This document shows, in pieces, positions 1 through 8,447 of a DNA stretch of 47,221 nucleotides. The position numbers were made by a program, and so were the translations under genes. Source of the DNA: JBHEMK01 sp046262635. Its GTDB lineage: Bacteria; Actinomycetota; Thermoleophilia; Gaiellales; Gaiellaceae. Each line of letters starts with the position of its first letter. The first letter of the stretch is position 1. Below the pieces are notes generated by a model. The model ran no database searches. It saw only the letters and a program-made list of their open reading frames with translations, and had not been told where the DNA came from. Location of the stretch: assembly GCA_046262635.1 (NCBI GenBank), contig JBHEMK010000059.1:1-47221 (forward strand), in the 5' to 3' direction.

Positions 1-1
1 G

Positions 2-55
2 CGACTACTATCCCACGTCGTGATCGAGCACTGGGCCTCCAACGTCGGCTCGTGA
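2..55 (+). CDS. C-terminal tail of an upstream gene (partial)
   Basis: The frame that enters at base 2 is open to a TGA at 53-55 and has G/C in most third codon positions, unlike the other two forward frames, so it is probably the last 17 residues of a gene starting outside the window. The tail is too short to assign a family. It would lie just upstream of the first glycosyltransferase on the same strand, so it may belong to the same transcription unit. Confidence 0.25.
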   Translation, partial: RLLSHVVIEHWASNVGS

Positions 56-125
56 GCTAGGTGCCATTCGTGAGCGCCTGCCGTGGCGTCTGCGCCGGCC
101 GGTTCGCCGCGCGCGGAACGCGGCC

Positions 126-1214
126 GTGCTCGGCGCGGCGGTCGCTTCCCAGCTCCCTCGCTGGCGGGCGATTGCACGCTCGCCGCTGAGGCAAGGGAGC
201 CTTGCGGTCAGCTACGGGGTCGAGCGGATGCCCGCCGCGGACGAGGTCGTCTACGGTGGGCATGTGAAGTTCGCGCTCCTGCATGAGGAGCTTCCGAATG
301 CGCCGCGCGACTTCAATGTTCTCTACCTGGGCTCGACGGCGCTGCCGCTTGAGGCGCAGCTGCTCGCACAACTCGCCCGGCGCCGGCGGGCGGCCTTCGT
401 CTGGAACCAGAACGGCGTCGCCTACCCAGGCTGGTACGGAGAGGGTTGGGAGCTGGTAAACAGGCCGCGCGCGAAGCTGCTCCAGTCCGCCGACCACGTC
501 TTCTACCAGAGCGAGTTCTCCCGGCTCTCCGCCGATCGGTTCTACGGCAAGCGAGAGGGGCCCTGGGAGGTGCTGCACAACCCGGTGGACACGCGGCTGT
601 TCACTCCAGTGGAGGGTCGTGCGCTGCGTCCGCTGACGCTGCTGCTCGGCGGAAACCAGTACCAGCGCTACCGGCTCGAGGCGGCGCTCGAGGCCTTTGC
701 TTTCGTCAGGCGCGAGCGCTCGGACGCCCGGCTCGTCGTCGCCGGTGCGCTGTCGTTCGCTCCGGACGGACGGGCGCAGTCAGAGGCAATCTCGCATCGC
801 CTCGGAATCGAGGACGCCGTGGAGTTCCTCGGCCCGTACACGCAGACTGAGGCGCCGGAGCTGATGCGGCGGGCCGATCTGCTCCTCCACACAAAGTACA
901 ACGATCCGTGCCCGACGGTCGTGCTCGAGGCCATGGCGACCGGGTTGCCCGTCGTCTACTCGGCGAGCGGCGGCGTGCCCGAGCTCGTCGGAGACGACGC
1001 CGGGATCGGCATTTCCGCACCGCTCGACTGGAACCGCGACCATCCGCCTGGAGGGGCCGAGCTGGCGGACGCGGCGCTTCAGGTGGCCGAGCGGCTCAGC
1101 GAGCTCGCGGCCGCTGCGCGCGAGCGTGCGCTGCGATTCGATTCACGGGCGTGGATCGACCGCCATCACACGGTCTTTACAGCAGTGCTCCGTCGACGTG
1201 CCGGGCTATCCTGA
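126..1214 (+). CDS. Glycosyltransferase, GT4-like (GT-B fold)
   Basis: This 362-residue protein is a probable retaining GT4-type glycosyltransferase acting in the cytoplasm on a lipid-linked glycan. The C-terminal donor-binding half is clear: a linker HNPVDTRLF near residues 151-159, a Rossmann-like start TLLLGGNQY near 171-179, and the donor motif DPCPTVVLEAMATGLPVV near 260-277 with its conserved Glu, followed by SGGVPELVGD. GTG at 126 is the first usual start codon, but the frame is open back to a TGA at 21-23 and the upstream residues (RERLPWRLRRPVRRARN) look protein-like, so the true N-terminus may be 15-20 residues longer using a rare start. The stop is followed after 5 nt by the exporter permease gene. 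Acceptor and donor sugars cannot be told from sequence. Confidence 0.85.
   Translation: MLGAAVASQLPRWRAIARSPLRQGSLAVSYGVERMPAADEVVYGGHVKFALLHEELPNAPRDFNVLYLGSTALPLEAQLLAQLARRRRAAFVWNQNGVAYPGWYGEGWELVNRPRAKLLQSADHVFYQSEFSRLSADRFYGKREGPWEVLHNPVDTRLFTPVEGRALRPLTLLLGGNQYQRYRLEAALEAFAFVRRERSDARLVVAGALSFAPDGRAQSEAISHRLGIEDAVEFLGPYTQTEAPELMRRADLLLHTKYNDPCPTVVLEAMATGLPVVYSASGGVPELVGDDAGIGISAPLDWNRDHPPGGAELADAALQVAERLSELAAAARERALRFDSRAWIDRHHTVFTAVLRRRAGLS
1207..1212 (+). promoter_or_regulatory. TATCCT -10 element for the ABC exporter genes
   Basis: TATCCT ends 7 nt before the GTG start of the permease gene and overlaps the stop codon of the preceding gene. Transcription from it would begin at or within a few bases of the GTG, giving a leaderless message. 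No -35 box is evident. Confidence 0.45.
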
Positions 1215-1219
1215 CGGAG

Positions 1220-2074
1220 GTGAACGCCCTGCAAGAAGCCCCCTTCGAAGGCGAGCGCGTCACTGTCCTGAAGTCGCGTCGCGGCTGGGCGCCGCTCGAC
1301 CTTCGCGAGCTCTGGGACTACCGCGATCTGCTCTTCTTCCTCGTCTGGCGAGATGTAAAAATCCGCTACAAGCAAACGACGATCGGCGCGGCCTGGGTGA
1401 TCTTGCAGCCGCTCCTGACCGCGGCCATCGTCACGATCGTGTTCGGGAAGTTCGCGCACCTTGAGGCCGGTGGCGTGCCGTACTCGCTGCTCACCTACAC
1501 GGCGCTCCTGCCGTGGCTCCTGTTCGCGAACGCCCTGTCGAGCTCGACCAAGAGCATCGTCGAGAACCAGGCGCTCGTGACGAAGGTCTACATTCCGCGG
1601 ATCTTTCTGCCGATTGCACCCGTGCTGGCCGGTCTGGTGGATCTCACGATCGGCTCCGTCGTCCTCGTCGCGCTGCTCGCGTGGTATGGGGTCGTGCCGC
1701 CGCTCCATGTGCTCGCGCTGCCGTTCTTCGTGCTCTTCCTCGTGGTGACGGCCGTCGCTGTCACGCTCTGGCTCTCGGCACTGAACGTCAGGTACCGCGA
1801 CGTCCAGTACACCGTGCCCTTTCTCACGCAGGCCTGGTTTTTCGCGACTCCTGTCGCGTACTCGGCCCTCGTCTTTCCGGCTCAGTACCGGATGTGGCTA
1901 GGGATCAACCCGATGGCCGGGGTGGTGCAGGGATTCCGTTGGACGGTTATCGGCGGGCAGGCCGGCCAGGTCGGTCATCTGATGCTGCTCTCGTTCGGCG
2001 TCGTCGTTCTGCTGCTTCTCGGCGGAATCGAGTACTACCGCCGCGTCGAGAGGAGCTTCGCGGATGTCGTCTGA
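1220..2074 (+). CDS. wzm: ABC-2 type polysaccharide export permease (Wzm)
   Basis: This 284-residue integral membrane protein is the permease of an ABC exporter that moves lipid-linked polysaccharide out across the cytoplasmic membrane. It has the typical ABC-2/Wzm order: a cytoplasmic N-terminus with ELWDYRDLLFFLVWRDVKIRYKQ-type sequence near residues 29-50, including the signature RDVKIRYKQT before TM1, then about six hydrophobic segments (AAWVILQPLLTAAIVTIVF, LLTYTALLPWLLFANAL and others). GTG at 1220 is chosen because it follows a TATCCT box, because the family start lies just before the LW-Y-RDL motif, and because farther upstream starts would run antiparallel to good GT4 coding sequence. 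It overlaps the ATPase gene by 11 nt. Family assignment is secure; the exported polymer is not known. Confidence 0.92.
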   Translation: MNALQEAPFEGERVTVLKSRRGWAPLDLRELWDYRDLLFFLVWRDVKIRYKQTTIGAAWVILQPLLTAAIVTIVFGKFAHLEAGGVPYSLLTYTALLPWLLFANALSSSTKSIVENQALVTKVYIPRIFLPIAPVLAGLVDLTIGSVVLVALLAWYGVVPPLHVLALPFFVLFLVVTAVAVTLWLSALNVRYRDVQYTVPFLTQAWFFATPVAYSALVFPAQYRMWLGINPMAGVVQGFRWTVIGGQAGQVGHLMLLSFGVVVLLLLGGIEYYRRVERSFADVV

Positions 2075-3365
2075 TGCGCTGGTGTTGCGGGTCGAACACC
2101 TGCGCAAGCTCTACCGAATCGGCGAGCGGGAACCATACAAGGCGCTGCGCGACGTGCTGGCCGACGTGCTCGCTTCGCCGCGCCGTCTGATCCGCCAGCG
2201 GGATCGTGAAAAACCTCCGACGACTGACCGAATCTGGGCGCTCGACGACGTCACATTCGACGTGCGCAGCGGCGAGGTGCTCGGCCTGATCGGACCGAAC
2301 GGTGCGGGAAAGAGCACGCTCCTGAAGGTGCTTGCGCGGATCACCGACCCGACGGAGGGTCAGGTGACGCTTCGCGGCCGCGTCGGTTCGCTGCTCGAGG
2401 TCGGCACCGGCTTCCATCCGGAGCTGACCGGGCGCGAGAACATCTTCCTGAACGGGACGATCCTCGGCATGCGCCGCTCCGAGATTCTCCGCCGCTACGA
2501 CGAAATCGTGGAGTTCTCGGGGGTAAAACGCTTCCTGGACACGCCAGTGAAGCGCTACTCGAGCGGGATGCAGGTACGGCTCGCGTTCGCCGTCGCAGCC
2601 CATCTCGAGCCGGAGATCCTGCTCGTAGACGAGGTGCTCGCAGTCGGCGACGCCGAGTTTCAGGAGAAGTGTCTTGGCAAGATGAAGGACGTCACGCGCG
2701 AGGGCCGGACCGTGATCTTCGTCAGTCACAACCTCGCTGCCGTGCGCGGACTCTGCCCCCGTGCGCTGCTCCTCGACCACGGCAAGCTCGTCTTCGACGG
2801 TGAGACCGACGGCGCGATCGAGCGCTATCTCGGACGTGCCGCCCACCGCCACGCCGCCCTCGTCGAGGGCGGCGCGCTCGAGGCGCGGCTCGTCAAGTCG
2901 CGGGTCTACGGCGACGATCCGTTTTTCCGCTGTACATGCATCTCCGTTCTCGACGACGCCGGCGTGCCTGCTGCGTCGTTTCGCTCCGACGACGAGATCG
3001 CGATCGCGATCGACTACAAGGTGCTGCGTCCGGTTCCGGGCCTCCGCCTACTCGTCACGCTGACGGACGCGAACCAGTCGGTGATCCTGCGCACGGAGAA
3101 CATCGACGATCAAGTGCTGGAACGTCCACTTCGACTGGAGGCCGGCGACTATCGGTCGGTCGTCGTGATCCCGGGCGGCCTCCTCGGCGACGCGCGACTC
3201 GAGCTCAATGTCAGCCTGATCGCCGAGGTGAACCAAGTGCTCGACTACGCGAGCGTGGTGGAGCTCGACGTGCGCTTCGCCGGTCACGGAGCGAACGCGC
3301 GCGGAAAGGCGTATCTTCGGCCGCTGCTGCAGTGGCGGACGGACGTCCCGTCGCGCATCGAATGA
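2064..3365 (+). CDS. wzt: ABC polysaccharide exporter ATPase with C-terminal substrate domain (Wzt)
   Basis: This 433-residue cytoplasmic ATPase powers the Wzm permease. Walker A GPNGAGKST is at residues 77-85, the signature YSSGMQ at 165-170, Walker B ILLVDE at 185-190 and the H-loop SHN at 221-223. The long N-terminal insertion before Walker A (residues about 28-58) is usual for Wzt/TagH-type ATPases. Residues about 270-425 form an extra beta-rich region like the Wzt C-terminal domain, which in O9a/O8-type systems recognises the capped non-reducing end of the polymer before export. The start overlaps wzm by 11 nt and the stop overlaps the next gene by 4 nt (ATGA), so the three are almost certainly cotranslated. 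The C-terminal domain suggests a terminator-dependent export mode, which is inference. Confidence 0.93.
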   Translation: MSSDALVLRVEHLRKLYRIGEREPYKALRDVLADVLASPRRLIRQRDREKPPTTDRIWALDDVTFDVRSGEVLGLIGPNGAGKSTLLKVLARITDPTEGQVTLRGRVGSLLEVGTGFHPELTGRENIFLNGTILGMRRSEILRRYDEIVEFSGVKRFLDTPVKRYSSGMQVRLAFAVAAHLEPEILLVDEVLAVGDAEFQEKCLGKMKDVTREGRTVIFVSHNLAAVRGLCPRALLLDHGKLVFDGETDGAIERYLGRAAHRHAALVEGGALEARLVKSRVYGDDPFFRCTCISVLDDAGVPAASFRSDDEIAIAIDYKVLRPVPGLRLLVTLTDANQSVILRTENIDDQVLERPLRLEAGDYRSVVVIPGGLLGDARLELNVSLIAEVNQVLDYASVVELDVRFAGHGANARGKAYLRPLLQWRTDVPSRIE

Positions 3366-4318
3366 GGCTCGACGACGTCGTTGTCGTCACGGTCCGCAAG
3401 AGTTTCTGGGCCTCCGCGGACGCAGAGATGTTCTCGAATCGTGTCTACGCACGGTTGCTCTATGGGCACAGCACCAATCTGGTCAACTCGCTCTTCGTAT
3501 TCCTCCACGGGATCATGGCGATCGCCGTCCGTCGGCCACGCCTGGTCGTGCTCGGATCGGTTGAGCGAACAGTCCCCTGGTTCATTCGCGCCCGGCGTGC
3601 GGGGCTGCTCGGTCGTGCGAAGCTCGTCGTGACGAATCAGCTGCACCTCAGCAGCGAGCAGCTTCGGCAAGTCGAGCGCAACATCGTCTACTCCCGCACG
3701 TGGATCGAGTCGCAGCCGCCCGAGGTTCGAGAGCGTGCCGTCTTCGTGCCGCTGCCGGCGGACGGGGACTTCGAAGCTGCACAACGCCGGGCCGTGCCGA
3801 GTCGCAGCGTCTTCACCGGAGGCGGGGCAGGGCGGGACTTCGCGGCGGTGATCGAGGCGCTCGACGAAACCAGCATCCCGCTCGAGATCGTCACCTTCTC
3901 GCGCGCAACGCTGGGCTGGGACGGGCATCTACCGGCGAACGTCCGCGTGCAATGGCGGATGCCGGTGCAATCGTTCCTCGAGCACATCGCGTCCTCGCTG
4001 CTTGTGGTCGTTCCTCTCCTCGACCCGGCGTCGGCTTTCGGGCAGACGACCGTCGTTCAGGCGCTTTCGCTCGGAAAGGCGGTCGTCGCCACCCGCACGC
4101 CGGGCGTCGTGGACTACGTCCAGCATGGGCGGCAGGGCTTCCTCGTCGAGGCTAACGACGTGACGGGGTACCGTGAGGCGATCCTCCGGCTCGCAACCGA
4201 TCACCAGCTCCGCGGCTCCTTCGAGCGGAATGCGCGAGAGTCAGCGCGGCGTTTGACCTATCCCGCTTTCGGCGGCCGCCTGCGCGAGATCTGCGCGACG
4301 GCAGATGTGCGGCAGTAG
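3362..4318 (+). CDS. Glycosyltransferase, GT4/GT1-like (GT-B fold)
   Basis: A 318-residue probable GT-B glycosyltransferase. The N-terminal half is unusual (ASADAEMFSNRVYARLLYGHSTNLVN near residues 17-42) and lacks a glycine-rich loop, but the C-terminal half has the expected donor region: VFTGGGAGRDFAAVIEAL near 157-174, LLVVVPLLDPASAFGQTTVVQALSLGKAVVATRTPGVVDYV from about 223 on, where a Gln replaces the usual Glu of the GT4 donor motif. The ATG at 3362 forms an ATGA overlap with the end of wzt. Being coupled to the exporter it may build or cap the exported chain. The Gln substitution and divergent N-terminus leave the possibility of a non-standard donor or a non-catalytic role. Confidence 0.75.
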   Translation: MRLDDVVVVTVRKSFWASADAEMFSNRVYARLLYGHSTNLVNSLFVFLHGIMAIAVRRPRLVVLGSVERTVPWFIRARRAGLLGRAKLVVTNQLHLSSEQLRQVERNIVYSRTWIESQPPEVRERAVFVPLPADGDFEAAQRRAVPSRSVFTGGGAGRDFAAVIEALDETSIPLEIVTFSRATLGWDGHLPANVRVQWRMPVQSFLEHIASSLLVVVPLLDPASAFGQTTVVQALSLGKAVVATRTPGVVDYVQHGRQGFLVEANDVTGYREAILRLATDHQLRGSFERNARESARRLTYPAFGGRLREICATADVRQ

Positions 4319-4468
4319 CGCTTTGCGAGCGGGAGGCTTGTTTCGGACCGCGAGCGCACCGAACACGATGCCACGGCGAGGTCGCTGCGGAGCAGACGGC
4401 CGTCCCATCAGCTGCGGGACGATCGCACCTAGCGCGTCGGGTATCCCGCTGATCGGAGGTACCACCGG
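4319..4468. other. Convergent intergenic region
   Basis: This 150-bp gap lies between two convergent genes. It holds no convincing reading frame. The only structure I see is a short inverted repeat, CGTCCC at 4401-4406 and GGGACG at 4416-4421 with a 9-nt loop; it has no T-tract, so a terminator role is only possible. Confidence 0.4.
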
Positions 4469-5170
4469 CTAACCGTCGGGCGGGCCGGATGCGACCAGCC
4501 GACCGCGGAGCTCCGGAAGGCGTTCGGCGGCCCACTCCTCCGCCTCGGGGTAGGACCTCACCGGGCGCGTCGGCTGGGGAGCGTCGATTCCCAGCGCGCC
4601 CTTGATGCGCGTCCGGAGCTTGACTCGGCTGCGGACACGGTGCAGTCGCCGCTTCTCCGGCCGGATCTCCTGCGTCACCTGTTCGCACCAGACGGGCTCA
4701 CCCTGGAGCGCAACGGTCTCGACGATGAACCTGTAGTCGCCGAGCCGGCCCGGCGCCGCGCCGGGAACGCGGCCGAACCGGCCGACGCGCCCCGGAAGGT
4801 TCGGAATCACGTACATCGCCGTCGCCGTGCCCATCAGCGTCCGGTCGGCATCGCGCCACGCCGGACCCCAGAGGCCGAAGTTGACGCGGAAGATGCCGAT
4901 CCGACCCGGGTTCGCACGTGCGAAGCGGCGGATCGTCTCCAGGGCACCCGGAACGTATTCGTCGTCGTCGTCGAGGAACACGATGTGTGTTCCGGTCGCG
5001 GAGTCGAGCACGCGGTTGCGTGGCGTATCGCCCGCGTCGTTCGAGTCGTCGAAAACGAGGATCAGCTCGTCGCCAGCGAGCATCTGAGACGAGGCGCTCG
5101 CGAGAGCGTTCGCCAACGAGGGACGGCCCGTCGACGCCACGATGATCGAGAGGCGCACGTCGGCCGTCAC
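4469..5170 (-). CDS. Glycosyltransferase family 2 (GT-A fold)
   Basis: This 233-residue protein is a short GT2-type transferase. It opens with the GT2 beta strand RLSIIVASTGRP (residues 6-17) and carries a metal-binding DDDD at 67-70 in the context IVFLDDDDEYVPGALE. The remainder is about 100 residues shorter than usual GT2 enzymes and ends in a basic segment (EKRRLHRVRSRVKLRTRIK near 178-196) that may bind the membrane surface. The start is GTG at 5170, 7 nt behind a TATCAT box on the same strand. A 282-bp gap separates it from the preceding methyltransferase gene, so it probably has its own promoter. Substrates are unknown. Confidence 0.8.
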   Translation of the reverse strand: MTADVRLSIIVASTGRPSLANALASASSQMLAGDELILVFDDSNDAGDTPRNRVLDSATGTHIVFLDDDDEYVPGALETIRRFARANPGRIGIFRVNFGLWGPAWRDADRTLMGTATAMYVIPNLPGRVGRFGRVPGAAPGRLGDYRFIVETVALQGEPVWCEQVTQEIRPEKRRLHRVRSRVKLRTRIKGALGIDAPQPTRPVRSYPEAEEWAAERLPELRGRLVASGPPDG

Positions 5171-5452
5171 GCGTTGGATGATAGCCGCACTGCGCCTCAG
5201 GGAGGCCTCCGCAGCCCCGATCTCTCCCTCGTCAGCGGCTCGCTGCGAGCGGCGCTCGCGACGCGGCGAAGACGAGGATCAGGTCTGCCCGAGCTGGCGC
5301 CCGCGTGCAAGGATGCACAGAAGCATGACCGCCGCGCGCATCGACCGGGGTGGCGATCGATCCGGCCATCCGCGAGGTCGGCGGCAAGCCCCTTCGCGCC
5401 TGCGAGCGCCGACCGGTTCGACCGAGTGCGTCGGTGCGCGGACGGTCGCTCG
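5171..5452. other. Intergenic region between methyltransferase and GT2 genes
   Basis: This 282-bp gap on the minus-strand train carries no frame with a recognisable product. It holds a 10-bp perfect palindrome GGAGGCCTCC (about 5210-5219) and the TATCAT box at 5178-5183. I see no clear terminator for the upstream operon. Confidence 0.4.
5178..5183 (-). promoter_or_regulatory. TATCAT -10 element for the terminal GT2 gene
   Basis: On the minus strand TATCAT ends 7 nt before the GTG at 5170, the same geometry as other boxes in this window, pointing to a leaderless transcript for the last GT2 of the cluster. Confidence 0.4.
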
Positions 5453-6397
5453 TCAGTGGTGCCGCATCTCGGCGCTGAGGATCCTGCGGATTCGCGCGCG
5501 GAGCACCGGCGGGACGAGACGCCCGAGCGCCCGGAACCGGCTCGCCTCCAGCCGGCGTCCGAGCGGTGGACGCTCCGGCACGCTCGCGGCGTCCTCGGCA
5601 GGTTGGGGTGAGAGCAAGCGGCCTACCGGCGGGCCTTTGATGGCCAACAGCGTCGTCCGGTCGATCTCCTTTGCCGGCTCGGCAGGTACATGGCACTCGT
5701 AGACGCTGGTGAAGCCGCAGCGCGCGAGCAGGCTCTCGAGCGATGCCCGCGTCAATGCGACGGCAGAGACGTTGTCGAGCGAGCTCCACAGCGCGGCAAG
5801 CCGCTCGTCCTCGGTTGAGTCCGGGGTGTGCTCGGTGAGCCGGCGGCCGCGGTACCGGTGGCCGTCGTGCCGGTGTTCCTCGCCCCCGGTGCCGACCGCC
5901 GTGTCGACAACGAGCGCGCGCCGGCACACCTCGCTCACACGCTCGACGAGCTCGAAAAGGTCGGGCACGTCCAGGTGATAGAGGATCCCGAGGCAGAGAA
6001 CGACGTCGAACTCGCCGTGCTCCGCCCGGCTGAGCGCGCGAACGTCGCCGTGAAGGAAGCGAATGCTGTCGAGACCGAGCGTCCGGGCCGCGAACCGCGC
6101 CTTCTCGATGTTCGCCTCGCGGCCTTCGATCGCCACGACGTCGGCCCCTCGCCGCGCAAGCTCAAAGGCATACATGCCTTCGAGGCTTGCGAGATCCAGA
6201 ACGCGCAGCCCTTCGAGCTCTCCGCCGGCGAGATCAGACACGATCTGTGTCACACGGCGCAGCTTGACCTCGTCGCCAGCGGGCTCGCTGGAGATCGTGT
6301 AGACGCCCTCCGCCAGCCGCACGTTGTGCGCGGTCCACGCACCGAACCGCCGCTCGATCTCGCCCTGCTCGCGCCGGACCGTCTCGGCGTCCGTCAT
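5453..6397 (-). CDS. Class I SAM-dependent methyltransferase
   Basis: This 314-residue protein should transfer a methyl group from S-adenosylmethionine, probably to a sugar of the glycan under construction. The SAM-binding region reads VLDLASLEGMYAFELARRGADVVAIEG (broken here as residues 66-80 and 81-92), a variant of motif I (DLxxxEG) found in CmoB-like and related methyltransferases, followed by FLHGDVR near 114-120 and FDVVLCLGILYHLDVP near 130-145. The last 60 residues are Arg/Pro-rich. The ATG at 6397 overlaps the stop of the preceding GT2 by one base (TGATG), indicating coupled translation. A role in O-methylation of the polysaccharide is inferred from context only. Confidence 0.82.
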   Translation of the reverse strand: MTDAETVRREQGEIERRFGAWTAHNVRLAEGVYTISSEPAGDEVKLRRVTQIVSDLAGGELEGLRVLDLASLEGMYAFELARRGADVVAIEGREANIEKARFAARTLGLDSIRFLHGDVRALSRAEHGEFDVVLCLGILYHLDVPDLFELVERVSEVCRRALVVDTAVGTGGEEHRHDGHRYRGRRLTEHTPDSTEDERLAALWSSLDNVSAVALTRASLESLLARCGFTSVYECHVPAEPAKEIDRTTLLAIKGPPVGRLLSPQPAEDAASVPERPPLGRRLEASRFRALGRLVPPVLRARIRRILSAEMRHH

Positions 6398-7557
6398 CAG
6401 TTGCCGCCGACCAGCTTGCCGTACAAGAGACGGGCAGCACGTGACCGCTTCGCGGCCGCCCGCAGCGCCTGAACGCGGGGCATCCCTTCGGTCGCATCCG
6501 AGAGAGCACGAAGCGCAGAGCGACCGGCGCAGCGCGGCGGCGCGAGCGCGAGCGACGCGGCGTGCGCGCCGATCGCTGCACCTCGTCGTTCTCGAGAGGT
6601 GCGCTGCAGCCCCCAGGCGGCGAGCGCAGGCGATTCGCGACGCCATGGGCGTGTTCGCGCGACCCGGAGGAGCTGCCCGGCGACGAGCTGCTCGAGTCGC
6701 AGTCGTTCGCGCTCGTCGAGCTGCAAGCGCCCGCAGGCCGCTGCGAGCAGTCTCTCGAGCGCGGCGAGCACGCCGGCCTGCTCTCGCCGTTCGCCCCAGA
6801 ACGCAGCGTCGTTTGCGAGCAGGACGCGCAGGGTGTGCGCAGGAGCCTCGGGATCGAGCTCGGTCAGGAACCGCTCCTGACTGCGGCCGTCGACCTCTCG
6901 CTGATACGCCGCACGCGTCTGTGACAGCTGCGCGTCGTGCAGGCGATACGCGACGAGCGGCGACGTCACGATGCGCGCGTCCCATCGCTCGAGCAGCAGC
7001 TTGCGCCAGAGGTCCTTGTCCTCCGCCGGCGCGGTTGACTCGTCGTAGCCGCCGAGCCGGAGGACAGGGTCGCGCCTGTACATGGCGGAGGGATGGCTGA
7101 TGTAGACGCGCATGATCAGCGTGTGGAAGACGAAGTCGGCGAAGCCGTCGAGTGTCTCTCGAAGCCATCCGAGCCGGCGGCCGCGCTTGTCGATCGCCTC
7201 CATCCAGGTGCCGACGAGGCCCACCCGGGGCTCGGCGTCCAGCACAGCGACCTGGCGCTCCAACCGCTGCGGCCGGCACCAATCGTCATGGTCGATCCGC
7301 GCGACGTACTCACCGCGGGCCTCTCTCAGACCGCGGTTGAGCGACGGCACCTGGCCGAGGTTCGATCCGTTCCCGAGCAGCCGCACGCGCGGGTCGGCAT
7401 ACGCTGCGATCGCCGCAGGCGTTCCGTCCGTGCTCGCGTCGTCCACGATCAGAAGCTCGAAGTCCGTGAACGACTGTCCGAGCACGCTCTCGACGCATTG
7501 CCGCACGTGCGGTTCGCCGTCGTGCACCGCCAGGAGAACGGTCACCTTTGGGCTCAT
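6397..7557 (-). CDS. Glycosyltransferase family 2 with long C-terminal extension
   Basis: This 386-residue protein has an N-terminal GT2 domain: VTVLLAVHDGEPHVRQCVESVL from residue 5, nucleotide-binding VDDASTDGT at 38-46, and DHDD at 89-92 in the context YVARIDHDDWCRPQRLE. A later ED motif (APAEDKDLWRKLLL) fits the catalytic base region. Residues about 230-386 form an Arg/Ala/Leu-rich helical extension with no recognised family. It overlaps the upstream GT2 by 4 nt and the downstream methyltransferase by one base, placing it inside one operon. Predicted to be cytoplasmic and inverting. Confidence 0.87.
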   Translation of the reverse strand: MSPKVTVLLAVHDGEPHVRQCVESVLGQSFTDFELLIVDDASTDGTPAAIAAYADPRVRLLGNGSNLGQVPSLNRGLREARGEYVARIDHDDWCRPQRLERQVAVLDAEPRVGLVGTWMEAIDKRGRRLGWLRETLDGFADFVFHTLIMRVYISHPSAMYRRDPVLRLGGYDESTAPAEDKDLWRKLLLERWDARIVTSPLVAYRLHDAQLSQTRAAYQREVDGRSQERFLTELDPEAPAHTLRVLLANDAAFWGERREQAGVLAALERLLAAACGRLQLDERERLRLEQLVAGQLLRVARTRPWRRESPALAAWGLQRTSRERRGAAIGAHAASLALAPPRCAGRSALRALSDATEGMPRVQALRAAAKRSRAARLLYGKLVGGN

Positions 7558-8420
7558 CCGACCTCGACTGCCGCGTCCGCTCGGCGCGCCCGCCGCAACC
7601 GGCGGAGCGACACGATCTGGTACGGCCGGTTAACGAGGAGATAGAGGCGGTGACGCGCAGACGGCTGAAGGAATGGCAGGCGCTCGATCACGGGAAAAAC
7701 GAGCCTCACGCGTGCTGGTGCGGTCGAGTTAGGTCGGTTCTGCGAGCGTGCCTGGAACAGCGCGGCGTGGCGGGAGCGCAGCCGGTCGACGAGCTCGCCG
7801 TGGCGCGGCAGGCAATCCTCCAGCATCCTGCCGCCGCGGCGGCGGTAGCGGAACGTCGACAGGGGGACGTGCACGCCCTCGTAGCCGTGCTCGGCGAGCG
7901 AGAGCCAAAGATCCCAGTCTTCGTAACCGGAGCCCATGCTCCACCCTCCAACCTGCTCGAGTGCGGACCGACGGATCAGCGAGGCGACCGGCACGTCGTT
8001 CACGTAGGTGAGGAGCCACGGGTCGAGCGAACGCGCGACTGCGAGGCGCGCCTCGAACGCGCCCCAGATCTCGACGTCTCCCCACGCCAGCGCCGCCTGC
8101 GGTCGGGCGTCGAGTGCGTCCGCGAGAGCCGCCAGCGCGCCCGGGGCGAGCGCGTCGTCCGCATCGAGCGGGAAGACGTAGGGCGCCGACGTTGCCTCGA
8201 CGCCCGTCATGCGCGCGGCCGAGAGACCGCCGTTCTCGCGGCGTGCGACGTGGATACCGTTTCGCCGGAGGTCGCCCAGCACGCGGAGCGTCTCCGGGTC
8301 GGTCGAGCCGTCGTCGACGACGACCACCTCGTGCGGCTCCTCCCGGCCCAGCGATTCGAGTGCCTCCGGGAGCGTTGCTCCATCGTCATAGCAGGGGATG
8401 ACGACGGCGACACGGGTCAT
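7554..8420 (-). CDS. Glycosyltransferase family 2
   Basis: This 288-residue protein has a standard GT2 layout: VAVVIPCYDDGATLPEALESL at residues 4-24 (split by me as the first strand and helix), VVVDDGST at 33-40, and DADD at 86-89 in FPLDADDALAPGAL, then a conserved GYEDWDLWLSLAEHGYEG near 170-187 holding the ED catalytic base. The C-terminus is basic. Its ATG at 8420 lies 7 nt behind a TAACCT box, while its stop overlaps the next GT2 by 4 nt. The 27-nt gap from the GNAT-like gene plus the box suggest an internal promoter in the operon. Confidence 0.9.
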   Translation of the reverse strand: MTRVAVVIPCYDDGATLPEALESLGREEPHEVVVVDDGSTDPETLRVLGDLRRNGIHVARRENGGLSAARMTGVEATSAPYVFPLDADDALAPGALAALADALDARPQAALAWGDVEIWGAFEARLAVARSLDPWLLTYVNDVPVASLIRRSALEQVGGWSMGSGYEDWDLWLSLAEHGYEGVHVPLSTFRYRRRGGRMLEDCLPRHGELVDRLRSRHAALFQARSQNRPNSTAPARVRLVFPVIERLPFLQPSARHRLYLLVNRPYQIVSLRRLRRARRADAAVEVG

Positions 8421-8427
8421 CCGGCGG

Positions 8428-8433
8428 AGGTTA
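8428..8433 (-). promoter_or_regulatory. TAACCT -10 element internal to the minus-strand operon
   Basis: TAACCT on the minus strand ends 7 nt before the ATG at 8420, at one of the two positions in this train where neighbouring genes do not overlap. It probably drives a secondary leaderless transcript of the last GT2s and methyltransferase. Confidence 0.42.
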
Positions 8434-8447
8434 GCGGCCTTGAGCGC

